From Kiritimatiellota bacterium B12222 (GTDB taxonomy: Bacteria; Verrucomicrobiota; Kiritimatiellia; SS1-B-03-39; UBA6053), in NCBI GenBank assembly GCA_029719485.1, contig CP120722.1, forward strand, positions 3,162,001 through 3,226,000: a DNA stretch of 64,000 nt, given 5' to 3'. Below the pieces are notes generated by a model, which had not been told where the DNA came from, made no database searches, and saw only the letters and a list, made by a program, of their open reading frames with translations. The position numbers and the translations under genes were made by a program. Of this stretch, positions 42,120 through 50,380 are shown in pieces (position 1 is the first letter of the stretch; the number at the start of each line of letters is the position of its first letter).

Positions 42120-44261
42120 TCAAAGTGCTCCGGTGACCATACCAGGAGTCAGGGTTTCAGGCAGTAAGCTCCACTCGCCCGCTTGGTTGTAGAGAATATA
42201 CGTAGGAACGCCTCTACGTCCATAGAAGGCCAGGGCTTTTTTCATCACCGGATCATCTTTAGTCATGTCGGCGGTCAAGGTCACGACTCCGGCGTCTTGA
42301 AAGGCTTTTAACACCTCTTCTTTATACAAAGTACTGCGTTTATTGGCCTGACATGTCAGACACCATTTTGCGGTAAAATCAATAAATACCGCTTGGTCAT
42401 CCGCCAATAACGCATCCAAGCGCTCAGGGGTGAACGGCGTCCAATGCACCGGAATCCCCTGGGTTTGAAGTTCCATCACCAACTCCGGGGATAATTCCTG
42501 ATACATGATGGGCGTGCCCGATTCGATCCGCTGTTGAAGCTCCGCATCAATCTCAGCAAGCGGAGCTTGATAAGAAAGGCTGAACCAAAAGGCGAATACA
42601 ATCAGTAGCACACTCAATCCTTTACCAATGCGTTGGCTTTTTTGAGAGCGGTGAATCGCCCCCCATTTGCCCAAGATCCATGAAGCGAGCATAATGAAAC
42701 AAATGGCTGCCAATACCCGCACCAATGCTTGCACAGGCACCAAAGAACTAAGCACCCACAACAGTACCCAAACAAAGGCCACCATAAAGAAGGCAGACCC
42801 TTGTTTAAAGGTTTCCATCCATGCACCAGGTCGGGGCATTTTCTCCATCAGTTTTGGTGAAAACGAGAGTAAAACATAAGGTGCAGCAATACCCAAACCT
42901 AAGGACGTGAAAGCCAAAAAGGCATAAATCGCAGGTTGAGTTAGAGCCCAACTAATGGCGCCCGCCATAAAGGGTCCGGTACAAGGCGTGGCAATCACCG
43001 TTACCAATACCCCACTAAAGAAGGATCCGGAATATCCTTTTTTCTGTCCCACCCCTCCCATGCGGGTGAACATATGACCCAACTCAAATACTCCGAAAAG
43101 ATTCAAGGTGAACAAACTGAGCAACAAAATGAGGACGGTCACGGTTACCGGATCTCCCAGCTGACCTCCCCAAGCCAAATTGAGAGAACTCACTACCGCG
43201 GCTAAGATCCACAAAGAGCATAAAATACCCGCAGAGAAGACCAAAGCATGCACCTTCGCCTGTCGGGGGTCTCCATGGGCCTGCTCCACAAATCCAGAAA
43301 TCTTCAGTCCCAACACGGGGAACACACAGGGAAGTAAATTTAACAGAATGCCCCCCAGGAAAGCCAAGATCAATACCGGCAACAAGCCCTGCGTTTTCAC
43401 CGCATCGGAGACCAGGGCATCCCCCATCTCCCCTGCTCCCTCATGACGAATCGCATCCAACACAAAACCATGACCCGCCTCATTGATCAATACCCCCTCA
43501 GGTACCACATCCTCCTCGGCCAAAGCACTGGGGACTAAACGTACCACCACCTCATCCTCTGTCGACGTAATCACAGGAGCAGGTTCGAGTTGCCACATGC
43601 CTTCCGCAAAAGGGACAAACTGCACAAATGACTCCTCAGAAGCAGGGAAAGACAGCAACACCGCATTCCCTTTGCGTTCATAGACCCCTTCGAGCGCTAA
43701 GGTGCTCGGAAAATGATTCTCCATACTCGCCATTTCTTCATTCACAGCCCCGGCAGTTTCCGCAGAACCTATAGAAAGCGAAACCTCAGCACTCCCAGGC
43801 AAACAAGCTTCTTTGCATTCCAACCACGTCACATCTCCTTTAATCAACACCGTATCACCGATGGGATAATCGGCAGGCGTTTTGAGCGGAATGTGTAAAA
43901 TCACTTTATTTTCGTAACCAAAACTGACCAAGCCCTCCACCACCAATCGTTCTGGCGTCGGCCAAATGATCTCACCAGCCTCAAATCCTTCGGGCAAATC
44001 CCACGACACCGTAGTGGGCATCCCCGCATCACCGGGATTCTCCCAATAGGTATGCCAGTGATCTTTCATTTCTAACACCAAACCCAACATCAGGGTCTCA
44101 CCCGGTACAAAAGCCTGATGTTCAGAGATCAGCCGCGCCGTCGTATAAGGACCCGTCTCCTCTGCCGACTCGGAAACCGAAAATTGATTAAATGGCGAAC
44201 CAAAATTTTGTGCAAACACGAAACTGGCGAAACTAAACAGGATCAATAGATATTTTTTCAT
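42120..44261 (-). CDS. dsbD: Thiol:disulfide interchange protein DsbD
   Basis: Carries electrons from cytoplasmic thioredoxin to the periplasm. 713 residues. Signal peptide (LLILFSFASFVFAQ), N-terminal periplasmic immunoglobulin-like domain (HWHTYWENPGDAGMP, WLECKEACLPG with its Cys pair), then a central eight-helix domain (LPVLILAFLGGILLNLLPCVFPVLGLKI with a conserved Cys, and TVIATPCTGPFMAGAI with the partner Cys). The C-terminal thioredoxin domain has DFTAKWCLTCQANK. ATG 44261 (MKKYLL) is chosen over upstream codons that overlap psuG. Upstream of the redoxin, its likely client. Confidence 0.94.
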   Translation of the reverse strand: MKKYLLILFSFASFVFAQNFGSPFNQFSVSESAEETGPYTTARLISEHQAFVPGETLMLGLVLEMKDHWHTYWENPGDAGMPTTVSWDLPEGFEAGEIIWPTPERLVVEGLVSFGYENKVILHIPLKTPADYPIGDTVLIKGDVTWLECKEACLPGSAEVSLSIGSAETAGAVNEEMASMENHFPSTLALEGVYERKGNAVLLSFPASEESFVQFVPFAEGMWQLEPAPVITSTEDEVVVRLVPSALAEEDVVPEGVLINEAGHGFVLDAIRHEGAGEMGDALVSDAVKTQGLLPVLILAFLGGILLNLLPCVFPVLGLKISGFVEQAHGDPRQAKVHALVFSAGILCSLWILAAVVSSLNLAWGGQLGDPVTVTVLILLLSLFTLNLFGVFELGHMFTRMGGVGQKKGYSGSFFSGVLVTVIATPCTGPFMAGAISWALTQPAIYAFLAFTSLGLGIAAPYVLLSFSPKLMEKMPRPGAWMETFKQGSAFFMVAFVWVLLWVLSSLVPVQALVRVLAAICFIMLASWILGKWGAIHRSQKSQRIGKGLSVLLIVFAFWFSLSYQAPLAEIDAELQQRIESGTPIMYQELSPELVMELQTQGIPVHWTPFTPERLDALLADDQAVFIDFTAKWCLTCQANKRSTLYKEEVLKAFQDAGVVTLTADMTKDDPVMKKALAFYGRRGVPTYILYNQAGEWSLLPETLTPGMVTGAL

Positions 44262-44292
44262 ATAAAACTCAGACGATGGAAACTTCAAAACA

Positions 44293-45183
44293 TTACACAT
44301 CACTTTTAGAAAAAGCACAGGCGATCTCTGCCGCGACGCGTGCATTGTTGCGAAGTAAGGCCCGATTGGCCGCTAAACTACGACCTTTCGTGGCCTCAGC
44401 CAAATGATTTAGCAAATAGGGAGTCAGGGCTTTTCCCACGACCCCTGCGCGAAAAGCCGACGCTTCCGCTTGCTCAATCGCATCTTCCATTTCCATCTGA
44501 GGAAGCGCAAACCCTTCAGGACAAGGAACAGTCACCAAAATACTTTGAGATAATCCCAAACGATCGCGTTCTTGCATTATCCTAGCCACTTCCGCGGCAC
44601 TTTCCACCCGCTGATCAACCTCCAACCCACTGTCCCGAGAGTAAAAGGAAGGGAATTCATCACATTGCCAGCCCAACACCGTTACGCCATCGGTTTCCAA
44701 GCGTTCTCGTGTACGGGGCAAATCCAAAATTGACTTCGCTCCAGCACAGACCACCGTTCCCGGAAACTGAGCCAAGGCCGGTAAATCAGCTGAAACATCC
44801 ATCATATCTCCACGGTGAACGCCACCAATTCCCCCCGTAGCAAACACAGGAATTCCTGCGCGTAAGGATAAAAATAATGTCGCCGACACCGTGGTTCCCC
44901 CATATTCCCCCGTCTGTTTCATCAACGGCAAATCCCGCATACTACATTTGCGCACTCCTTCTCGCTGTGCCAAATCGACCAATTGCGCATCCGAGAGCCC
45001 CACCTTTACGTCCCCCGCCAACACCGCCATCATATACGCGATCGCACCCCCTGCCCGAACCGAGGCCTCCATCTCACGCGCAATTTGTAAATTCACCGGA
45101 CGCGGCAACCCATGCGTAATCACGGTACTTTCCAGGGCGACTTTGGGGACATTTGTTGATTCCAGACCAGTGCTTGTTTTCAT
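44293..45183 (-). CDS. psuG: Pseudouridine-5'-phosphate glycosidase
   Basis: Cleaves pseudouridine 5'-phosphate to uracil and ribose 5-phosphate. 296 residues, the usual length. Family blocks: VALESTVITHGLPRPVNLQIAREME, TTVSATLFLSLRAGIPVFATGGIGGVHRG, VVCAGAKSILDLPRTRERLET (catalytic Lys in GAKSILD), and GKALTPYLLNHL. ATG 45183 (MKTSTGLEST) is placed before the conserved block; the upstream frame extension is proline-rich noise. No psuK pseudouridine kinase is in the window. It runs into dsbD with a 31-bp gap. Confidence 0.93.
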   Translation of the reverse strand: MKTSTGLESTNVPKVALESTVITHGLPRPVNLQIAREMEASVRAGGAIAYMMAVLAGDVKVGLSDAQLVDLAQREGVRKCSMRDLPLMKQTGEYGGTTVSATLFLSLRAGIPVFATGGIGGVHRGDMMDVSADLPALAQFPGTVVCAGAKSILDLPRTRERLETDGVTVLGWQCDEFPSFYSRDSGLEVDQRVESAAEVARIMQERDRLGLSQSILVTVPCPEGFALPQMEMEDAIEQAEASAFRAGVVGKALTPYLLNHLAEATKGRSLAANRALLRNNARVAAEIACAFSKSDV

Positions 45184-45393
45184 GGACACAATCCTAAGCC
45201 TTGCGTGAGGATGAGTCAACTCAGCAAGCTCCCAGCCCTCCCCTTGTATTTCGTCCCTTTGTGACTTTCCGTATGCATTCTTTTGAGGTATTGGGTGCAA
45301 ATTCACTTTTGGGTCATCATCAGTTGGTCGACCCAACAAGACCTCAACCTTATCAACCCGACGCTACCGCCCCTCCTTATCAAAAAAGATCTC

Positions 45394-47631
45394 ATGAAAT
45401 ACAAAGACCCCACCGAATCCGTTGACGCACGCACCGAAGACCTCCTCGCCCGCATGACTTTACCCGAAAAAGTGGGTCAATTGATCCAGATGGACGGACA
45501 TCGCAACGACTTGGATGAGTTAATTTTCCGTACACACATTGGATCACTTTTACATATTCAAAACGAAGACCTCTCCAAGGCAATCGACAAAGCGGCCGAA
45601 AGTCGCCTCGGCATTCCCATTCTGTTTGGAGACGATTGCATTCATGGTCACTCCTTTCATCATGGTGCCACCATTTTCCCCACCCAATTGGGTATGGCCT
45701 GCTCTTGGAACGTAGACTTAATCCAAGAATCCGCACGCGTCACGGCCAAAGAAGTGCGGCTCACCGGACTCAAATGGACCTTCTCTCCCGTCCTCTGTAT
45801 TGCCCGCGATCTGCGCTGGGGTCGCGTAGGTGAAACCTTCGGTGAAGATCCTTTTCTCATCGGAGAATTTGCAGCCGCCATGATTCGTGGATATCAAGGC
45901 TCTGGTCTCGATGATAACGAAGCCATCTTGGCCACCGCCAAACATTATGCCGCCTATTCAGAAACCCAAGGTGGACGTGACGCCTCCGAAGCCGATGTGT
46001 CCCGTCGCAAAATGCGCAGTTTTTTCCTGCCTCCTTTTGAGCGCGCCGTTCGCGAAGGATGCCTTTCCTTCATGACCGGTTATCAATCGATTAATGGCGT
46101 ACCCAGCACTGCAAATCGCTGGTTGTTAAACGATCTGCTCAGAGATGAATGGGGATTTGACGGCGTTCTGGTCACCGACTGGGACAATGTGGGTCGCATG
46201 CATTGGGAACAAAAAATCTGTCCGACCTTAAAGGATGCCGTGGCCCTGGCCATCAAAAGCGGAAACGACCTCGCCATGTCCACACCCGGTTTCTTTGAAG
46301 CTGCGTTGGAAGCTGTTGCCGAGGGATTGGTCGATGAAGCAGAAATCGATGTCATCGTACGTCGCTTGCTTCGTCTCAAATTCAAAATGGGGCTGTTTGA
46401 AAATCCAGGTAAACCCGATCTTGAAGCCCAAAAAGTGGTCATTGGTTGCGACGAGCATCGCCAAGTCAACCTCGAGATCACCCGTGAATCCTTGGTATTA
46501 CTTCGTAACCAAGGTCTGCTTCCACTTGCAGATCATACCCCAACAAAAATTGCTGTCATTGGACCCAATGCGGATGATGATCAAGCCCAAATGGGGGACT
46601 GGGCTGGAGCCAGCGGACAAGTTTCATGGATCGCCGACGGACATCCCCGCGAATGCAGCAAAACCGTTCTCGACGGTATTCGTGACCTCGCCCCGGCCGG
46701 AAGTGAAATCCGCTATGCCAAAGGAGCAGACATCGCCATCCTCGTGGAAGAGGATAACCCTGACGGCTATGAAGATGGCCAAGTTAAAAAAGTACAACTC
46801 GAAGTTGCCCAAGACGACCCCGAGCTTATTGCCGAAGCTGTGGCTGCTGCCGAAGCATCCGATGTCGTCGTTCTGGTCGTCGGAGACGCGAAACCGTTCT
46901 ACGGCGAATGCTGCAGCACCGCAACGCTCGACCTCCAGGGCGGACAACAAGCACTCATCCAAGCCGTCGCCCAAACCGGCAAACCCTTGATCGTGGTCCT
47001 CATCAACAGCAAACCTTTGATTTTACCGGAAGCCATCCAAAATGCCGAGGCCCTCATTGAAGCCTTTAATCCCGGCATGACCGGAGGTACCGCGATTGCA
47101 GAAGCGATCTTTGGTAAAATCAACCCCTGTGGACGCCTCCCCATCTCCTTCCCTTATCATGTAGGACAACAACCCATTTACTACAATCAAGTGCGGGGAC
47201 AACACGGCAATAAATATGCAGATCTCACCCAAGAACCTCTCTACGCCTTTGGTGAAGGTCTTTCTTACACCCGTTTTGAATATGGCGAACTTAGCATGCC
47301 AAAGAGTACGCTTAACATGAACGACAAAGTGGTAGCTGAAATTGAAGTTGCAAACGTAGGCGACAGAGACGGTGTTGAAATCGTCCAAGCTTACATCAGC
47401 GACTTGGTGACCTCTGCAACGTGGGTCGACAAGGAACTGAAAGCTTTTGTCAGAGTGCCCTTAAAAGCCGGAGAGAAGAAAACCGTTCAAATTGAGTTTC
47501 CCGTTGCGGACTGCTCCATTGTCAATGCCGAGGGCCTACGGGTTGTAGAGCCCGGAGACTTCGACCTGCTCGTCGGACCTTCTTCCAGAAAGAGCGCGCT
47601 TAAACAGGCGTCGTTCCAGATTACAGCCTAA
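45394..47631 (+). CDS. bglX: Glycoside hydrolase family 3 beta-glucosidase
   Basis: 745 residues, BglX type. N-terminal TIM barrel: RMTLPEKVGQLIQM, GIPILFGDDCIHGHSFHHGATIFP, DLRWGRVGETFGEDP, AKHYAAYSETQGGRD and GFDGVLVTDWDNVG, where the Asp of TDW is the nucleophile. The alpha/beta sandwich domain (SLVLLRNQGLLPL, VVLVVGDAKPFYGECC) and the C-terminal fibronectin-III-like domain (VEIEVANVGDRDGVEIVQAYISD) complete the family layout. No signal peptide, so intracellular as it stands. The substrate is probably beta-glucosides. Followed by a strong terminator. Confidence 0.9.
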   Translation: MKYKDPTESVDARTEDLLARMTLPEKVGQLIQMDGHRNDLDELIFRTHIGSLLHIQNEDLSKAIDKAAESRLGIPILFGDDCIHGHSFHHGATIFPTQLGMACSWNVDLIQESARVTAKEVRLTGLKWTFSPVLCIARDLRWGRVGETFGEDPFLIGEFAAAMIRGYQGSGLDDNEAILATAKHYAAYSETQGGRDASEADVSRRKMRSFFLPPFERAVREGCLSFMTGYQSINGVPSTANRWLLNDLLRDEWGFDGVLVTDWDNVGRMHWEQKICPTLKDAVALAIKSGNDLAMSTPGFFEAALEAVAEGLVDEAEIDVIVRRLLRLKFKMGLFENPGKPDLEAQKVVIGCDEHRQVNLEITRESLVLLRNQGLLPLADHTPTKIAVIGPNADDDQAQMGDWAGASGQVSWIADGHPRECSKTVLDGIRDLAPAGSEIRYAKGADIAILVEEDNPDGYEDGQVKKVQLEVAQDDPELIAEAVAAAEASDVVVLVVGDAKPFYGECCSTATLDLQGGQQALIQAVAQTGKPLIVVLINSKPLILPEAIQNAEALIEAFNPGMTGGTAIAEAIFGKINPCGRLPISFPYHVGQQPIYYNQVRGQHGNKYADLTQEPLYAFGEGLSYTRFEYGELSMPKSTLNMNDKVVAEIEVANVGDRDGVEIVQAYISDLVTSATWVDKELKAFVRVPLKAGEKKTVQIEFPVADCSIVNAEGLRVVEPGDFDLLVGPSSRKSALKQASFQITA

Positions 47632-47638
47632 AACGAGA

Positions 47639-47672
47639 TGGCCCCGTCCTAAACAGGACGGGGCTTTTCTTG
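47639..47672 (+). terminator. Intrinsic terminator of the GH3 gene
   Basis: Stem GCCCCGTCCT/AGGACGGGGC with a short loop followed by TTTTCTT, just after the stop. Confidence 0.94.
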
Positions 47673-47803
47673 AACCAGTCCCCCCACTCACGGACAACCC
47701 TAGGCTTGAAAGCAGTCCCCTAAGAGCACTACGTGCACGCAAAGCCATTCGCCCACCCTTTTGAGCTGCATCGCGGACCTCATCATACACGACCATTCAG
47801 TAG

Positions 47804-47833
47804 GAAACGTATTTTTATTAAAAATACGCTTTC
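47804..47833. other. AT-rich hairpin upstream of the M29-like gene
   Basis: Stem CGTATTTTT/AAAAATACG with an ATT loop, extended by GAAA/TTTC across one bulge. It sits about 65 bp before the start at 47898. It could be a bidirectional terminator or a 5' UTR structure. The rest of 47673-47897 shows no gene. Confidence 0.6.
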
Positions 47834-47897
47834 GTTCGTAAGCTTTCTTCCTCACAAACGATCCTATACATATCTCTAAACCCTAACGAGAATTCCT

Positions 47898-49082
47898 ATG
47901 ACACATCCTACTGCACACAGTTTCCCCACCCTCCAAGGCGATCGCAGCTTCCCAGCCTTCGATCTCGCAAAACTTTTAACCACCGTGTTTGACCCCATCG
48001 ATGGATGCAAAATGTGCATGCTCATCGATTTGGATGATCCCTCCAAAGTGAAAGACTTCGCTTTCCTCAAGGAAGACGGATATCCCGTGCAGAAAAAAGC
48101 CTACGAGGTGTTCTACCAAGCTTTCCACGAACAAGGACTCTTAAGCAAACTGGGATTAAGCGGAGGCGAATTTTACGCCTACAAAACCACCGGAGGCAGT
48201 AATTTAGAATTGCCCGAAACCGCCATCGACGTTCACGGGAATGAAATCAATTTGGTCGAAGACGTGTACAAAACCTACGATCTCATTCTGTGTACCAGCG
48301 ACTACTCCGCCACCGCCCCCCTCACCGCACACGCGAAAAAACACAACTTCCGTGGTTCCACAATGCATGGGCTCAACGACATCATCGTGCAAAGTGGTCT
48401 CTCCGTTGATTACAATGTCGTAAGTGCCGAAGCAGAAAAATTGCGCCTGGGCCTTACGCAAGCGGACAAGGTTGAAATTGAATATGAAGTTGCAGGCAAA
48501 CAAGTCACCCTCACCTTGATTCTTGACGGTCAAGAAGCCCAAAAAAGCCATGGTCTCTGCCATGGTCGTGCTCCTGACATTGCAAACCTTCCTGCCGGTG
48601 AAGTGTATTTCGTTCCCACTGGAGCTGAAGGCACCTTCCCCATGCAATACGAAGAAGATCCTGATACCATTGCATTGCAACACGTCACAGGTGGTCGCAT
48701 TGTCGATGTGGAATTTCTCTCCGGAAACCCTGAAACTGTGGAAGCCCACAAAAACAAATTGATTTCCGATCCTGTAACCGGCGAAATTGGTGAACTGGGC
48801 CTCGGCACTCAAATCCTTCCTTTCTGTGGTGCCGACATTCAAGATGAAAAAACCTTGGGCACTGTACATGTGGCCACCGGACGCAGTGATCATTTGGGGG
48901 GACATTTGGTTCCAGAAATGTTCGCCGAAGCACAAAATGCCTCGCATGACGATATTCTGTTCCATCCCAAGAAAACCCCCAGCATCAACGTCAAACAAGT
49001 GCGTTGGACCAAAGGGGATCGTGAAGAACTCATTATCGAAAATTATCAACCCTCTGCCTACATCAAGAGTCTCCTTGACTGA
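47898..49082 (+). CDS. Peptidase M29 (aminopeptidase T)-like protein
   Basis: 394 residues. The C-terminal half resembles M29 metallo-aminopeptidases: GEVYFVPTGAEGTFP (acidic/Glu loop), GGRIVDVEFLSGN, GELGLGTQI, and DEKTLGTVHVATGRSDHLGG followed by HDDILFHP. The last two correspond to the H-x-x-x-G and H-x-D metal-ligand region, although here it reads HDD. The N-terminal half (KMCMLIDLDDPSKVKDFAFL) is longer than in aminopeptidase T. The next gene overlaps its stop (TTGACTGA) and encodes a 4-mercaptohistidine methyltransferase-like protein, so a role with a histidine-derived thiol or peptide is possible but unproven. Confidence 0.6.
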   Translation: MTHPTAHSFPTLQGDRSFPAFDLAKLLTTVFDPIDGCKMCMLIDLDDPSKVKDFAFLKEDGYPVQKKAYEVFYQAFHEQGLLSKLGLSGGEFYAYKTTGGSNLELPETAIDVHGNEINLVEDVYKTYDLILCTSDYSATAPLTAHAKKHNFRGSTMHGLNDIIVQSGLSVDYNVVSAEAEKLRLGLTQADKVEIEYEVAGKQVTLTLILDGQEAQKSHGLCHGRAPDIANLPAGEVYFVPTGAEGTFPMQYEEDPDTIALQHVTGGRIVDVEFLSGNPETVEAHKNKLISDPVTGEIGELGLGTQILPFCGADIQDEKTLGTVHVATGRSDHLGGHLVPEMFAEAQNASHDDILFHPKKTPSINVKQVRWTKGDREELIIENYQPSAYIKSLLD

Positions 49083-49779
49083 TACATACGAATCCCCAGC
49101 CCTGCTTCGGCAATATTTAGATTTCCACTACCGAAGCGGGGAGACATCCTATCTCCCACATCACGAGCTTCCTGAGGGTCTGACCGAATATCCGCAACGT
49201 TGCGGTGAAGTCACCATCGAATATAGCAACCGCTATCAGAGAGCTCTGGATTTGGGTTGTGCCGTCGGTGGCAGTTCTTTCACCTTGGCGACGGCCTTTG
49301 ACGAAGTCGTCGGCATCGATTTCTCCGACTCCTTTATCGACGCCGCCACTCAACTTGCCTCCACAGGTACTTTCCGAAGCTCGGAAGTGGTCTACACACC
49401 CTCTTCCGATCATCGGAAGTGTCGCCCTCATTTCCGCAAAGGGAATGCCTGTGCCTTGCCTCAGGATCTCGGATGCTTTGATGCCATTCTTATGTCCAAT
49501 TTACTCTGTCGACTCCCAGATCCCACGGCCTGTTTAGAGGGACTCAAAGCGCTCACCCAACCCGGCTCCATTTTGGTATTCACCACCCCCTGTAGTTGGG
49601 ATGAAGCCTTCACTCCCCGAGAAAAATGGTTGTGGCCCACCCTGGAAGGCTTGCATCAGACTTTAGATCCCTGGTGTGAAACCTGTGATGTTTTTGACAT
49701 TCCTTTTGTCTTAAAAGATCATGACAGACGCGCCCAATTTACAGTCGCCCAGGCCAGTGTGTGGGAAGTAAAAGCGTAA
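49075..49779 (+). CDS. Putative 4-mercaptohistidine N1-methyltransferase (OvoA C-terminal-like)
   Basis: SAM-dependent methyltransferase of the group that forms the C-terminal domain of OvoA in ovothiol synthesis. 234 residues: the conserved N-terminal LLRQYLDFHYRSGETSYLP, SAM motif I ALDLGCAVGGSSFTLA, VVGIDFSDSFI (acidic ribose contact), and CDVFDIPFVLKDHDRRAQFTVAQASVWE at the end, a stretch typical of this group. No ATG is available; TTG 49075 overlaps the upstream stop with AAGAG before it. No OvoA sulfoxide synthase (iron/DinB-like part) is in the window. Confidence 0.78.
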   Translation: MTDTYESPALLRQYLDFHYRSGETSYLPHHELPEGLTEYPQRCGEVTIEYSNRYQRALDLGCAVGGSSFTLATAFDEVVGIDFSDSFIDAATQLASTGTFRSSEVVYTPSSDHRKCRPHFRKGNACALPQDLGCFDAILMSNLLCRLPDPTACLEGLKALTQPGSILVFTTPCSWDEAFTPREKWLWPTLEGLHQTLDPWCETCDVFDIPFVLKDHDRRAQFTVAQASVWEVKA

Positions 49780-49783
49780 TCCC

Positions 49784-50380
49784 TCAGCGGAGCACCTGAT
49801 CATCTTCGGTATAGAGTTCCCGGTCTCTACCCGCGGAACGAATTTCCAACTGGCTGCGGGAGAGCACATGAAAAAAATAGGGTTCCCCCCAGCTATCTAC
49901 CAGTTGACCCTGCGCATCCAGACGCGAATGCTCAAAGGGAAAAAATCCTAAATGCTTGGCATTATTTCCCCGCAGGGCATTCATAAACTGCGCATTCCCT
50001 TCCCCCGTAGGCAAGCTGCCAAAAGCTTCCATATAAAACCGGAACAACTGGGACACTACTTCGATTTCCTGTTGCGGCGTCAAACTTCCATCGCCCAAAA
50101 GTTCAGCTTCAGGATACGGTGCCACCTTTTGTAAGTCCTCTCTTCGAGGCGGACGCATGGCCGGCTGTCCTGCATCATTGATGCTGGCCCAATCCACCGC
50201 ACGAACCGGAAGCACTACAGGAGGTCTGAGTACAGGAGTCACCATGGGCTCCAGATCCGATTCTTCCACAAACACAACCTCTCCGCTTCCCCCATCCATA
50301 CAACGCGGCAACCCCAAAAAAAGGACCGTGACTCCCAGCCCTAATACTGCCGCAACGTAGATACCCGCTCGTATCTTCAA
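49784..50380 (-). CDS. Membrane protein with pseudopilin-like C-terminus
   Basis: 198 residues: short basic start, one helix (GIYVAAVLGLGVTVLFLGL), a proline-rich linker (TPVLRPPVVLPVRAVDW) and a C-terminal domain with LVDSWGEPYFFHVLSRSQLEIRSAGRDRELYTEDD. The W-G-x-P-Y-x-x and S-A-G-x-D-x-x-x-x-T-x-D-D pattern is that of type II secretion major pseudopilins (GspG-like calcium loop), but the N-terminal pilin signal is absent. TTG 50380 overlaps the DUF1501 stop (TTTTGA). Third gene of the DUF1800-DUF1501 operon. Confidence 0.65.
   Translation of the reverse strand: MKIRAGIYVAAVLGLGVTVLFLGLPRCMDGGSGEVVFVEESDLEPMVTPVLRPPVVLPVRAVDWASINDAGQPAMRPPRREDLQKVAPYPEAELLGDGSLTPQQEIEVVSQLFRFYMEAFGSLPTGEGNAQFMNALRGNNAKHLGFFPFEHSRLDAQGQLVDSWGEPYFFHVLSRSQLEIRSAGRDRELYTEDDQVLR

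Noticed and set aside
42120..45183. Operon with psuG read as a pseudouridine catabolic cluster
   Set aside because: No psuK kinase or pseudouridine transporter is present; the following genes are redox proteins, so only co-transcription, not a shared pathway, is suggested.
47676..47796. Possible small minus-strand gene in the gap after the GH3 terminator
   Set aside because: The frame runs antisense into the GH3 gene and its terminator, lacks a ribosome binding site and has no recognisable protein features.
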